This document shows positions 48,034 to 56,737 of a DNA stretch of 64,000 nt, piece after piece. This stretch comes from JAJZQZ01 sp963790415. GTDB lineage: Bacteria; Actinomycetota; Thermoleophilia; RBG-16-64-13. The notes under the pieces are model-generated. The model was not told the DNA's origin. It searched no databases and worked only from the letters and a program-made list of their open reading frames with translations. Position 1 is the stretch's first letter, and the number at the start of each line of letters is the position of its first letter. A program made the position numbers and the translations under genes. Where the stretch lies: contig CAWBOK010000009.1 of NCBI GenBank assembly GCA_963790415.1, forward strand, positions 558,001 through 622,000, written 5' to 3'.

Positions 48034-49980
48034 CTATACTGCTCGTAGATGGCGCCCCTCCCCCTGCCGATGATCCCCCCGCGGAGCCTCCCCGAGTGGA
48101 TCCCCCGGCCTGCGGCCGTCGGTCGACGGCCCGCCGGCGGCGGCCGCGAGGGTATGCAGCCGGGCCGCCTGCTCCTCGAGCCGCAGCATACGTATCTTGG
48201 CCGGCGCCGGCACACCCGCCGCGGTCCAGCCCCGCGCCCGGTAGTACTCATCGAGCATGGCCGTTAGGTCGATGGCGCGACCCGCGGCTGGTCCCTCGCT
48301 GTGCGGCTCGTCGAGGACCCGCCGAGGCAGCGTGTCGTCCCGTGCCGAGAAACCGGCCGCCAGGTTCCACATGCGCTCGAGGTTCCAGATGCGCTCACCT
48401 ATCAGTTGGGTGTCCCGTTCGGAGATGGACTCGCCTGTGACGGCCCCCAGCATCCGCGAGAGCAGCTCGTCGCCGAATGCGAAGCCGGCGAACGTGCAGA
48501 GGCATGCCGAGTCGAACACCGCCGCTTGATGCTGAAGGGTCACGAGGACGCCCGATTTTCCCCTGTCCTCAAAGCGATCGACCAGCTTGGGGATGCCCAG
48601 GAGCTCCGGGCCCAACATGTTCCCGCGCAGGTGACAGGCACCCCGGTTCGAGGTGGCATACGCGAGTCCCTGCCCGTGCATCCCCCGAGGATCGTAGGCG
48701 GGGAGTTCGAGCCCCTTCACGTGCATGGCCGACTCGGGATGTCCGTAGCGGGCGGCGAAACGGGCGGACCCGTCCGCGAGCTCAGCCCCGAAACCCCGGC
48801 CCACGCCCGCCTGGAGCACCAACTCGAGTAGCCGGGCCCCGTCCCCGAACCCCAGAGCCCGGCCGAGCACGCCTGCTTCCCCCAACTCCATGGCACACGC
48901 GATGGTAGCGCCGAGAGAGATCGTGTCCAAGCCGAACTCGGCGCAGAGACGGTTGGCCTCCTGTATGGTCTCGAGATCGGCGACGCCGCAGTCCGCACCG
49001 AAAGCCCACAGGGTCTCATACTCCGGCCCCTCACCCGTATTCACCCGGCGCGTGCACCGGATGCGGCACCCGAAGCATCCCTGTCTTCCTCGGGTCATCT
49101 GGTCGCGCATCGCCTCTCCACAGATGGCGTTTACTCCATCCCACATGGTGGTGCGGTAGTTGAGGGCCGGGAGCGCCCCCGCCTGGTGGACGATCCGCAT
49201 GAGCACGGCCGTGCCGAACTCAGGCAGTGCCCGACTGGTGACCGGGTTCGCCGCGAGCTGCTTCTCGGCCTCGTAGACCAAGAACTCCAGACGGCCGCGG
49301 TCTGCCACATCGAGGTCTCGATCGCCGGCCACCGCCACGGCGAACACGCGCTTGGCACTGAGCACGGCGCCGAGACCGCCGCGGCCGAAGCTCCGGCGGT
49401 CGTCGGTGCGCAACGACCCAAGGAACGCGCCCCTGCGTCCCGCGACGGAGGGGAACACCATGCTGAACCCGGGCCCCAGCCCGGCCCGTAGACCCTCCAC
49501 CGTACGCGACGAGGTGAGACCTACATCGAGTGGGTCTATCTCCGGCCACACGTCGCGCAGCGGGACCACGCGCACGGGAGTCGGGGCACCTCGACCACAT
49601 CGCCCGTCGATCACCACCACGGACCACTCGGAACAGCACCCGAGCAGGACCAGCGCGTCCAGACCGGCCTGACGCAGGCGCACGCCGAACCGTCCTCCCG
49701 CGTTGCCGTCGAAGATCGTCCCTGTGAGCGGGGAGAGACCCACAGCCGCGAACCGGCCGGACGATGGGGCCGCCGTGCCTGTGAGCGGGCCCGCGGAAAG
49801 GATGAAGGGCTGCGCGGACTCCAGGACCGGCCGCGCCGGGAAGCCGAACTCAGCCATGAGGGCTACGCCATACCCTCGACCGCCCAGGAAGTCCCGTCGC
49901 AGACCGGGACGATCGACCCACTCGACCGCGCCATCATCCAACGAGCAGAGCACTGAGTTGCCGGTCCAACCGTGCGTCAC
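48034..49980 (-). CDS. Tungsten aldehyde:ferredoxin oxidoreductase
   Basis: A 648-residue AOR-family protein. It would oxidise aldehydes to acids, passing electrons to ferredoxin or flavodoxin, using a tungsto-bispterin and a 4Fe-4S cluster. Visible features: LGGRGYGVALM, SGPLTGTAAPSSGR, CFGCRIRC (residues 303-310, the cluster motif) and later DSACLCTF with the fourth cysteine. The GTG at 49980 follows GGAGGCTCC. The C-terminal 30 residues are arginine-rich and look unlike the family, so a frameshift may hide the true end. First gene of the cluster AOR-aldolase-ltaE-Nudix. Confidence 0.9.
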   Translation of the reverse strand: MTHGWTGNSVLCSLDDGAVEWVDRPGLRRDFLGGRGYGVALMAEFGFPARPVLESAQPFILSAGPLTGTAAPSSGRFAAVGLSPLTGTIFDGNAGGRFGVRLRQAGLDALVLLGCCSEWSVVVIDGRCGRGAPTPVRVVPLRDVWPEIDPLDVGLTSSRTVEGLRAGLGPGFSMVFPSVAGRRGAFLGSLRTDDRRSFGRGGLGAVLSAKRVFAVAVAGDRDLDVADRGRLEFLVYEAEKQLAANPVTSRALPEFGTAVLMRIVHQAGALPALNYRTTMWDGVNAICGEAMRDQMTRGRQGCFGCRIRCTRRVNTGEGPEYETLWAFGADCGVADLETIQEANRLCAEFGLDTISLGATIACAMELGEAGVLGRALGFGDGARLLELVLQAGVGRGFGAELADGSARFAARYGHPESAMHVKGLELPAYDPRGMHGQGLAYATSNRGACHLRGNMLGPELLGIPKLVDRFEDRGKSGVLVTLQHQAAVFDSACLCTFAGFAFGDELLSRMLGAVTGESISERDTQLIGERIWNLERMWNLAAGFSARDDTLPRRVLDEPHSEGPAAGRAIDLTAMLDEYYRARGWTAAGVPAPAKIRMLRLEEQAARLHTLAAAAGGPSTDGRRPGDPLGEAPRGDHRQGEGRHLRAV

Positions 49981-50149
49981 GGAGCCTCCGGGTACCTGGT
50001 ATCGGGCATACGGGCCTCACGGCCCACGTTGATTCTACCAAAGGCCCCGCGGGCGGCGGATGCAACCCCTTGCCGTAGCTCCTGCGCACGAGCGATACCG
50101 GGCGGGCAAGATGATTCTGCGACGCCGCGGCGAATTGAGTTGCACGACC

Positions 50150-51079
50150 ATGAACGCGCCGCCCCCCGTAACCTGCCGTGTCTGCGGAACCGAGAACCGA
50201 CCCACACGTCTCTTCTGCTCGAACTGCGGTAACTACCTGCAGGCCGAGGGCGAAGATACCTGGGAGGAACTGCCCCCGCGTTCCGCCGCGGCGCCTGTCG
50301 CGCCGCCGCCCGGGTCGGGACCCGCGTCTCGGCCGGCTGCGGACGGGTGGCCGGTTCGTGAGTCGTGGGAGGTTCCCGTCGCGTCCATCGCAGGAGAGTC
50401 CCCCGGCGGAAGCCGCAGCCGCCTTGTCGGCGTGGCTCTGCTCCTGCTGCTCCTCGCCGTCGCCGTCGCACTCGGCGCACTGGTCTACGCGACGCTGTTC
50501 TCGGGCGACGGCTCGGACGATCTCGGTGGAGCGAGCACGTCGACAACCTCGGGCGCCGCCGGCACGTCGACGTCCACAACGACCGGCGCGAACCCCGGAT
50601 CTACGACGTCGTCGGCCGTTCCGGGAACTACGCTGGCAAAAGGGCAGTCGCTCTCGCCGACGTCCGTAAAGGCCTCGTCGGTCCTCCCCTCGGAGAACGG
50701 CATCACCTACGAGTCTGGCAACCTGTTCGACGGCCTGCTCGAGACCGCCTGGCAAGAAGGTGCGGACGGCGGTGGCGAAGGCGAGTGGGTGCAGTTCGAC
50801 TTCGGCCGCGAGACCACGCTGTCGGCGATGGAGATCGCCAACGGCTATCAGAAGGACAGCTCTCGCTTCTCCAATAATCCCCGGGTCGAGACGCTCCGTA
50901 TCGAGTATTCCGACGGCACGACCCAGCAGGTGCACCTCTACGACGACACCGGTTTCCAGGAGATCGCACTTGCTCCAAAGCCGACCGAATGGCTCCGTTT
51001 GACGATCCTGTCGGTCTATCCGGGGGACCAATGGGATGACGCCGGGTTCTCTGAGGTGCATCTGTTCGAAGCCGGGTAA
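50150..51079 (+). CDS. Zinc-ribbon membrane protein with discoidin-like extracellular domain
   Basis: A 309-residue protein. The cytoplasmic N-terminus is a zinc ribbon with CRVCG and CSNCG; a Pro-rich stretch leads to a membrane helix (LVGVALLLLLLAVAVALGALVY, about residues 110-130). A Thr/Ser linker then leads to a discoidin/F5-8C-like domain (residues 195-309) with GNLFDGLLETAWQEGADG and WVQFDFGRETTLSAMEIANGYQ, a carbohydrate-binding fold often found in cell-surface proteins of Actinobacteria. ATG 50150 was chosen because the zinc ribbon follows; an earlier ATG exists at 50111. Confidence 0.75.
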   Translation: MNAPPPVTCRVCGTENRPTRLFCSNCGNYLQAEGEDTWEELPPRSAAAPVAPPPGSGPASRPAADGWPVRESWEVPVASIAGESPGGSRSRLVGVALLLLLLAVAVALGALVYATLFSGDGSDDLGGASTSTTSGAAGTSTSTTTGANPGSTTSSAVPGTTLAKGQSLSPTSVKASSVLPSENGITYESGNLFDGLLETAWQEGADGGGEGEWVQFDFGRETTLSAMEIANGYQKDSSRFSNNPRVETLRIEYSDGTTQQVHLYDDTGFQEIALAPKPTEWLRLTILSVYPGDQWDDAGFSEVHLFEAG

Positions 51080-51112
51080 CGCGACAGCCTGGGCTCACAC
51101 ACGGCCGGTTCA

Positions 51113-51126
51113 CCCCCGCATGGGGG
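51113..51126. terminator. Short hairpin between convergent genes
   Basis: CCCCC-GCAT-GGGGG, a 5-bp all-GC stem, sits 34 bp after the discoidin gene and 15 bp before the end of hepT, which is read from the other strand. It could stop transcription in both directions, but the stem is short and no T run follows. Confidence 0.35.
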
Positions 51127-51140
51127 AGCAGCGTAGCTGC

Positions 51141-51485
51141 CTAGCGCGTGTCGGCAAGCGCCTCAAGTGCGTCCTCAACGGCGGCTTTCAGCCTGGGCAG
51201 ATCATCTCGAACGATCTCCCATACCCGCTCGAGGTCGACTCCCAGGTAATCGTGCACAAGCACGTTGCGAAACGCCGAAATGGCGCGCCACTCCACCTCG
51301 GGATGCGCCTCCCGTACGGCCTCGGAAAGCCGCTGAGTCGACTCGGCCAGAGTCTGTAGATTCCGCAAGACCGCATCTTGGGTCTTCACGTCGTGGCTGA
51401 AGACGTCCTTGCCCTCTCGGGTGTACTGCTCGATGCGGGTGATGCTCTCCTTGACGTGCAGCAGATAGAGGAACTCGCGATTCAA
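51141..51485 (-). CDS. hepT: HepT (DUF86) HEPN RNase toxin
   Basis: A 114-residue four-helix HEPN protein with the catalytic RX4HXY motif intact as RNVLVHDY (Arg73, His78, Tyr80). It ends right after that helix, as usual for DUF86 toxins. The start overlaps the end of mntA by 4 bp (ATGA). In the MntA-HepT systems studied, the RNase is blocked by adenylylation of the tyrosine in this motif. Unlike the HEPN gene near 8.5 kb this pair is complete. Confidence 0.9.
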   Translation of the reverse strand: MNREFLYLLHVKESITRIEQYTREGKDVFSHDVKTQDAVLRNLQTLAESTQRLSEAVREAHPEVEWRAISAFRNVLVHDYLGVDLERVWEIVRDDLPRLKAAVEDALEALADTR

Positions 51486-51772
51486 AGGGGCTTCGCCTCG
51501 CCGAGCACCTCGTCACGAACGTACTCATGCAGGGCGGCTTCAGTCACTATGTCGACTTCGCAGCCCAGCAGATCTTCCAGGTCGACGATCAAACCGGCAG
51601 GGAACCACGAAGAATGGACCGGTGCGACGTCTACGAGCAGATCAAGGTCGCTTCCGAGCCCGGCATCGCCCCTCGCGACCGACCCGAAGACGCGGATGTT
51701 CCGCGCTCCATGCCGCTCCGCTATGCGCAGAATCTCGTCGCGCCGGGCTTTCACCACTTCCGAGACGGTCAT
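51482..51772 (-). CDS. mntA: MntA nucleotidyltransferase antitoxin
   Basis: A 96-residue minimal nucleotidyltransferase: GSVARGDAGLGSDLDLLVD gives the GS...DxD set (Gly30, Ser31, Asp42, Asp44) with a third acid in CEVDIVTE (Asp74). It should adenylylate the tyrosine in the HepT RX4HXY motif. Stop and hepT start overlap (ATGA). GTG or ATG 51772 is preceded by GGGAGAG. Confidence 0.9.
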   Translation of the reverse strand: MTVSEVVKARRDEILRIAERHGARNIRVFGSVARGDAGLGSDLDLLVDVAPVHSSWFPAGLIVDLEDLLGCEVDIVTEAALHEYVRDEVLGEAKPL

Positions 51773-51874
51773 GACTCTCCCCCCGATAGGAGACGGACAG
51801 TCCTTCTTGACTGCCGTTCTTGTCGCTTCAGATTACAGCAGCTGCCGACGCCGGTTGCAACTCCGGTAACTCAT

Positions 51875-53056
51875 TCACCCCACCGCCGCCCCGCGTCGTA
51901 CCGCATCCCGCCCGTACTTCTCCCGGATGGCGTCGATCTTGAGGTCGAGGTCGCGCAGCAGCGGCAGTTCCTGATCGAAGAGGTCGTCCTGCCAGCAGCG
52001 GGGCACCAGGTTGGTAACCCCCATGCCCACCAAGCGGATGCGGTAGCGTCGCTGCCGGGCTTCCCGAAACAGGGCGAGCACTTCCACGAAGAAGACCTCG
52101 TCGACGTCGAGAGGACGGCGCAGGGTGCGCGAACGGGTGTGCGTGATGAAGTCGGAGTAGCGGATCTTCACCGTGATCGTGCGGGCCTCGAATCTCTGGC
52201 GGCGTAAACGGCCGCAGACATCCTCGGTGAGACGCAGGAGCGTCGACTCGAGCAGGCCGGTGTCGGAGGTATCGTCGTCGAAGGTGGTCTCTCGGGAGAT
52301 CGACTTCACCGCTTCCCGGGGCGTCACCATGCGGGTGTCGTCGCCGCGGGCCCGTTGGGCCAGCATCTCCCCCACCTCGCCGAAGGAGAGTCGCAACAGG
52401 TTGGGCGGCACCCGGGCCAGATCGCCGATGGTGGCTACTCCTCGGTCGCGTAGCTGCCCCAGCATGACCGGGCCCACTCCGGGCAGACGCTCCACCGCCA
52501 AGGACTCGAGGAACGACGCTTCTTCCCCCGGCCGCACCACGGTGAAACCGCGGGGTTTCTCCAGATCGGAGGCCACCTTGGCCACCAGCTTGTTGGTGGC
52601 CAAGCCCACGGAGATGCCCAACGAGAGTTCCTCGTGCACCCGTCGCTGGATGGCCCGGGCCGTGTGGATCACCGGGCCGAAGAGCTGCTCGGTGCCGGTG
52701 AGGTCTACGTAGGCCTCGTCGAGGCTCACCTGCTCCACCAGCGGGGAGTACTCGCCGAGAAGGGCCATGAGCCGGCGGGAGTACTCCCGGTAGAGACGAT
52801 GGTCGCCGGGCAGATAGACCCCGTGCGGACAGAGGCGCCGGGCGGTGCGCAGCGGCATGGCCGAGTGCACCCCGTACCGGCGGGCGATATAGTTGGCGGT
52901 GGCCACGACGCCGCGCTCGCCGCCCCCCACGATGACCGGCTTGTCACGCAGAGAGGGGTCGAGATTCTCCTCCACACTGGCGAAGAAGGCGTCGAGATCC
53001 AGGTGGGCGATGACCCGGTAGGATGCCCGGGGAGGCTGTCGGGGACTCGCAGTCAT
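51875..53056 (-). CDS. dinB: DNA polymerase IV (Y-family)
   Basis: A translesion polymerase of 393 residues. The catalytic acids are in HLDLDAFFASVEE and SLDEAYVDLTG; the fingers have ATANYIARRYG, thumb HhH motif VERLPGVGPVM, and the little finger is complete, ending without a beta-clamp motif that I can see beyond DDLFDQELPLL. ATG 53056 is preferred to 53077, since the earlier start would lie over the SOS box. An SOS box 16-30 bp upstream indicates LexA control. Confidence 0.95.
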   Translation of the reverse strand: MTASPRQPPRASYRVIAHLDLDAFFASVEENLDPSLRDKPVIVGGGERGVVATANYIARRYGVHSAMPLRTARRLCPHGVYLPGDHRLYREYSRRLMALLGEYSPLVEQVSLDEAYVDLTGTEQLFGPVIHTARAIQRRVHEELSLGISVGLATNKLVAKVASDLEKPRGFTVVRPGEEASFLESLAVERLPGVGPVMLGQLRDRGVATIGDLARVPPNLLRLSFGEVGEMLAQRARGDDTRMVTPREAVKSISRETTFDDDTSDTGLLESTLLRLTEDVCGRLRRQRFEARTITVKIRYSDFITHTRSRTLRRPLDVDEVFFVEVLALFREARQRRYRIRLVGMGVTNLVPRCWQDDLFDQELPLLRDLDLKIDAIREKYGRDAVRRGAAVG

Positions 53057-53070
53057 CAACTCATCGTATA

Positions 53071-53084
53071 CGAACATTCGTTCG
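53071..53084. promoter_or_regulatory. SOS box (LexA operator) of dinB
   Basis: CGAACATTCGTTCG is a perfect match to the Gram-positive LexA consensus GAACRNRYGTTC with one extra symmetrical base on each side. It ends 15 bp before the dinB start codon, the correct place to block transcription. The palindrome supports LexA-regulated damage-inducible expression. Confidence 0.85.
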
Positions 53085-53155
53085 CATACAAGAGTGCGCC
53101 TCCGCCCGAGGCCACGACGCCCCTCCAGGACACGACGACCCGCAGGCCTGCGGGC

Positions 53156-53698
53156 CTACCCGCGCCGGCGCCCTCCGAATCGTCGTAGGAGCGCCGCCCC
53201 GATACCCAGACCCACGCCCACGCCCGCAGTCGCTCCGAAGATGGCCGCCAGGCGGGGTGTGAATAGCACCCGAGCCCCATCCTCCAGCACCGTGGACGCC
53301 GACACCAGGACGCCGACGAAACCCCGGCCGACGCGCGCGTTCTTGGCGGCGAGCACGACCCCACCGCCCCGATCCACCGTCAGATCGCCGAGAGCCACCA
53401 CGTATTGGGCCCCTCCCATGTTGACGGAGATGTCGCCTCGAGCGGCGATGACCGCCGCCCCACCCGCGGTGAGTTCGAGGTCGTGGCCCGCGGCGATCAA
53501 GGAAGCTCCCGCCGCCGTCATGTGTACATCGCCCCGGGCCACCACCGCGGCGGCCCCCGCCTGACCCATGGTGGCGTCATGGCCGGCGATCACGACGCCT
53601 GCAGCCCCCTGTCTCACCGAGGCGTCGTCGGCCTTGACCAGACCTACCAAGCCTCGTTCCACGTCTCCGCCGTCGGCTTTGAGTTTCATGTCGACCAT
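53156..53698 (-). CDS. 16-residue repeat (beta-solenoid-like) protein with C-terminal membrane anchor
   Basis: A 180-residue protein I cannot assign to a family. Residues 25-150 consist of about eight repeats of 16 residues on the pattern GDxxVxxxGAxxVxAx (GDVHMTAAGASLIAAG, HDLELTAGGAAVIAAR, GDISVNMGGAQYVVAL). That regular spacing of hydrophobics and Gly/Asp turns is what a beta-solenoid needs. The C-terminus has a glycine-rich helix (IFGATAGVGVGLGIGAALL) followed by RRFGGRRRG, a membrane anchor with the positive end inside. Start ATG 53698 follows GGAGGCGGCG. It lies upstream of dinB. Confidence 0.65.
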   Translation of the reverse strand: MVDMKLKADGGDVERGLVGLVKADDASVRQGAAGVVIAGHDATMGQAGAAAVVARGDVHMTAAGASLIAAGHDLELTAGGAAVIAARGDISVNMGGAQYVVALGDLTVDRGGGVVLAAKNARVGRGFVGVLVSASTVLEDGARVLFTPRLAAIFGATAGVGVGLGIGAALLRRFGGRRRG

Positions 53699-53870
53699 CG
53701 CCGCCTCCTCCGTTCGCTCGGCCCACCGGAACCCGGGCACAGCACGTATCTCGCGAGAACCTGCTCTGACCGCACACTGAGACCACCCGGCGTGAGACCC
53801 CGGGTGTGCGTCAGAGGTACGCTTCCAGAATGTCGAAGGCGCCAAACCCGTTGGAGTCGGCGGACCGGCC

Positions 53871-55247
53871 CTATGACTCGTATGGTCGAGCGCCGAGGTG
53901 CTCCTCGGTTCCTTGGACCTTCGCCCGCGAGCGGAACCCTCGATCGCCCAGCAGACGGTAGGCAGGCGCAGGCATCATAGGCGTGGCCATGGTCTGTACC
54001 GCTTCCCGAGTGACGGGTCGTCCCTCCGCGAGGGCCTCGGCCGCGAGGTCAAGAGCGGCGCACACCGAACGCGCCATGTCCCCGACCACGTCCAGTGGCC
54101 GGCCGTCAATGGCGGCCCCCGCACCCAGGGCAAGGCCACCCGCCCACGACATGCCTGTTTCCAGTGCGAAGCGCCGGCTCACGGAGAGGGCCGGCGCGCA
54201 CTGCTCGGCCTCGGGAAAACCACTGTTGACCAGCGCGGCCACCCGCACCGCCGGGTAAACTCGCACACCGCGCGCCGCCACCCACTCGAGGAGTGCCACC
54301 AACGACGCCGGCACTGCGTCGACGTAGAGCGGAAACGCCAGTACGAGGAGTTCGGCCCGGTCGAGAGCCGACGCGAACGCGTCTCGACCCACCCCCTCGT
54401 CTTCGAGCACCTCCCGCACGCTCATGCGATCGATCACGATCCCCGACCTGCGGAGTGATGCGGCCAGGTAGTCGCCCAACACGGCCGAGGTGCTCCGCCT
54501 GCGCCGGGGACTCCCCACCACCAGCAGCGCGCGACCAGGGCGACGCCGCAGACCCGACGGTCCCGGACCCACCGTTGCCGCTTCGACCGTCCCCGCGCCC
54601 ACCTCGAGAAGCTGTTCGAGTGTGATCTGGGCGTCCGGTGATTCGGCGGCGGAGGGAAGCCGCCGGTGACCACGCGGCCCCATTCCCACCTGCTCGAGTA
54701 GGCTCTCCACCATCGCATGCGCCTCGTCCGGACCCTCGCTCGAGACCACCACCCCGGAGGCCGCCGCCGGAGCGTGGAAGTTGACCGCGTTCCGCGCGGC
54801 CAACATGCGGAAGACCACCTGCGCGGCGTCATCGCGCACGGCCTGCACTCCTACGGTCACCACGCGGGCCACGTGATCGTACCGAGCAGGGTGATGGGTC
54901 TCGCCCATGATCGTCGTGAAGAACGGCGAGACGTTGCCTATCGACCGGTCCAGGACCTTCTTGAGCGCGCTCGAGTACCCGCCAAAGGTCACCGGGGTCA
55001 GGAGCACCAACAGATCGGCCCCCACCATGTCTCGTGCCACACCCCGGGCGGCGTCGTCGGTGGTGCATACGCCCGGAGTCAGCGTCCAACAACCGAGGCA
55101 GGCACGGCACGGCGCTACGTCGAGATCGCGAAGCGGCCTGCACTCGACGGCACAGTCGGCTTCCCGCAGCTTTCGGACCAGCAGGTCACCCACCGCCACC
55201 GTGGCGTCGTCGCCACGATGGCTCCCGTCCAGGATCAGCGCCTTCAT
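53871..55247 (-). CDS. Tandem flavodoxin-fold oxidoreductase with iron-sulfur-flavoprotein-like motif
   Basis: A 458-residue protein with two NAD(P)H:FMN-reductase/flavodoxin-like modules. The first (residues 1-170) has ALILDGSHRGDD, then CRACLGCWTLTPGVC, a CX2CX2CX7C cluster similar to the compact 4Fe-4S motif of iron-sulfur flavoproteins, and LLTPVTFGGYSSALKKVLDR (the flavin loop). The second (about 235-420) begins ALLVVGSPRRRRSTSAVLGD and has LAFPLYVDAVPASLVALLE, without the cysteines. ATG 55247 shares one base with the stop of the hydrolase gene (TGATG). Substrate unknown; electron transfer from a flavodoxin is plausible. Confidence 0.8.
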   Translation of the reverse strand: MKALILDGSHRGDDATVAVGDLLVRKLREADCAVECRPLRDLDVAPCRACLGCWTLTPGVCTTDDAARGVARDMVGADLLVLLTPVTFGGYSSALKKVLDRSIGNVSPFFTTIMGETHHPARYDHVARVVTVGVQAVRDDAAQVVFRMLAARNAVNFHAPAAASGVVVSSEGPDEAHAMVESLLEQVGMGPRGHRRLPSAAESPDAQITLEQLLEVGAGTVEAATVGPGPSGLRRRPGRALLVVGSPRRRRSTSAVLGDYLAASLRRSGIVIDRMSVREVLEDEGVGRDAFASALDRAELLVLAFPLYVDAVPASLVALLEWVAARGVRVYPAVRVAALVNSGFPEAEQCAPALSVSRRFALETGMSWAGGLALGAGAAIDGRPLDVVGDMARSVCAALDLAAEALAEGRPVTREAVQTMATPMMPAPAYRLLGDRGFRSRAKVQGTEEHLGARPYES

Positions 55248-56728
55248 CAGTGCGCGGCGATCCAGGCGGCGATGTCGGCGACCACCGGCGCGGTCACGTG
55301 GCCCGCGATCTCGTATTCCGCCGGCGTACTCTTGCCCGAACCCGTCACGAACAGGTGATTCAGGTCCGGATACAGCTTGAAGTCGGCGCCTGGCCGACCC
55401 AAGAGTGCCGCCTGCCATAGGTCATAGTCCGCCGTGGTGACCTGATAGTCGCGACCACCCTGCAGCACCAACACCGGTGTAGCGAGAGCGGCGGCCGCGG
55501 CCGGCGGGTCGTAGCCGCGCATATCCAGCCAGTAGGCGGCCGGGATGCCCAGGGGCAATTCGCCGGCCGGAGTGTCAGCCGAGAGCGCTGGGTCCTTGAC
55601 CTTCGCCACCTGAGCCCGCATCTCGTCGATCCGAGACGTCCGCTCGGCGTCGGAGAGGCCCGCTTGCAGTCCGAGCAGGTAGGTGGTCTGCTCCAGGATG
55701 ATGTCTTCGAGGGGTCGAGCAGCGCCCGCCAGGAGGATGAGCCCCGCGACGTCGGCGGAAGCGACCCCGATGCGCGGCGCCAGCGTGCCGCCCAGACTGT
55801 GGCCGAGCACGAAGACCCGGTTTGGGTCTATGTCCGGCCGCTCCTGCAGCAACCTCACCGCGCTCACAGCGTCGTCGATAGTCTCTTCCTTGGTCGTGAT
55901 CCGGTCGGTCGAACCGGCCATCCGCTGGGCATACACCTTGGTGCGCTTGTCGTAGCGCAGCACGGCCACCCCGCGTGAAGCCAGCCCACCGGCCAGGTCT
56001 CGAAACGGCTTGTTCGGACCGATGGTCTCGTCCCGATCCTGAGGTCCCGAGCCGTGTACCAACACGACGGCGGGAAAGGGCGCTGTTCCCATGGGTACGC
56101 TCAGCGTGCCGGGAAGCGCCCACGCGCCGGTGCCCACCGTGACCTCCTGCTCGGTGAAGGCAGCGGCCGTGACGTAGGCCGGCGGCGCGTAGGACGTGCT
56201 CGTTCCCGCACTACCGGCAGCCGTGGGGACGAAGAACAACCCCGCCACGTTTCCCGCTCGGTCGAAGACCACTTTCGTATCGAGGGTCTGCGTGCCGAAC
56301 GCGGTGGTCACGTACACGACGGTGTAGTCGCCGCTCTGTTCCACGCGGGTGCCTTGGACCTCTCGGAACGGCCCCACCTGCGACTCCAGTCCCCGCCAGA
56401 CGTCCGCCAGCTTCTCTTGGGGAAGAGCCGCTTTCATGGTGTCGTCCATGCGGGCCACCGCCTCCGCGTAGCGCGCCGACGCCAGCAGCCCTACGAAGTC
56501 TCGGGCCTTCTGCTCCGCCTCGTCGGTCGGCGCCTTGTCGACCACGACGGTGGACGGCGGTGCGGCCGGCGGAATGGTGGTCGAAGTCGAGAGGGTGGAC
56601 GAGGTCGCCCCTCCTCCACCACACGACGTCGCCGCCACGAGGATCACGGCCACAAGGATCGCCGCCCCGACGACCATCAGCGCAACCGCCGACCAGCGGA
56701 GGCCGAGGCCCCGTGCACGCCCGTTCAT
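55247..56728 (-). CDS. Secreted alpha/beta hydrolase with DUF3887-like domain
   Basis: A 493-residue exported protein. The N-terminal helix (VALMVVGAAILVAVILVAATSC) may be a lipoprotein signal with a cysteine near residue 36, followed by a Thr-rich linker. Residues 65-165 are DUF3887-like; residues 190-490 are an alpha/beta hydrolase with VLVHGSGPQDRDE (oxyanion), GHSLGGTLAP (nucleophile Ser), QGGRDYQV (Asp) and LNHLF (His). Esterase or peptidase activity at the cell surface is likely. Confidence 0.85.
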   Translation of the reverse strand: MNGRARGLGLRWSAVALMVVGAAILVAVILVAATSCGGGGATSSTLSTSTTIPPAAPPSTVVVDKAPTDEAEQKARDFVGLLASARYAEAVARMDDTMKAALPQEKLADVWRGLESQVGPFREVQGTRVEQSGDYTVVYVTTAFGTQTLDTKVVFDRAGNVAGLFFVPTAAGSAGTSTSYAPPAYVTAAAFTEQEVTVGTGAWALPGTLSVPMGTAPFPAVVLVHGSGPQDRDETIGPNKPFRDLAGGLASRGVAVLRYDKRTKVYAQRMAGSTDRITTKEETIDDAVSAVRLLQERPDIDPNRVFVLGHSLGGTLAPRIGVASADVAGLILLAGAARPLEDIILEQTTYLLGLQAGLSDAERTSRIDEMRAQVAKVKDPALSADTPAGELPLGIPAAYWLDMRGYDPPAAAAALATPVLVLQGGRDYQVTTADYDLWQAALLGRPGADFKLYPDLNHLFVTGSGKSTPAEYEIAGHVTAPVVADIAAWIAAH

Positions 56729-56737
56729 GTCGCCCGC

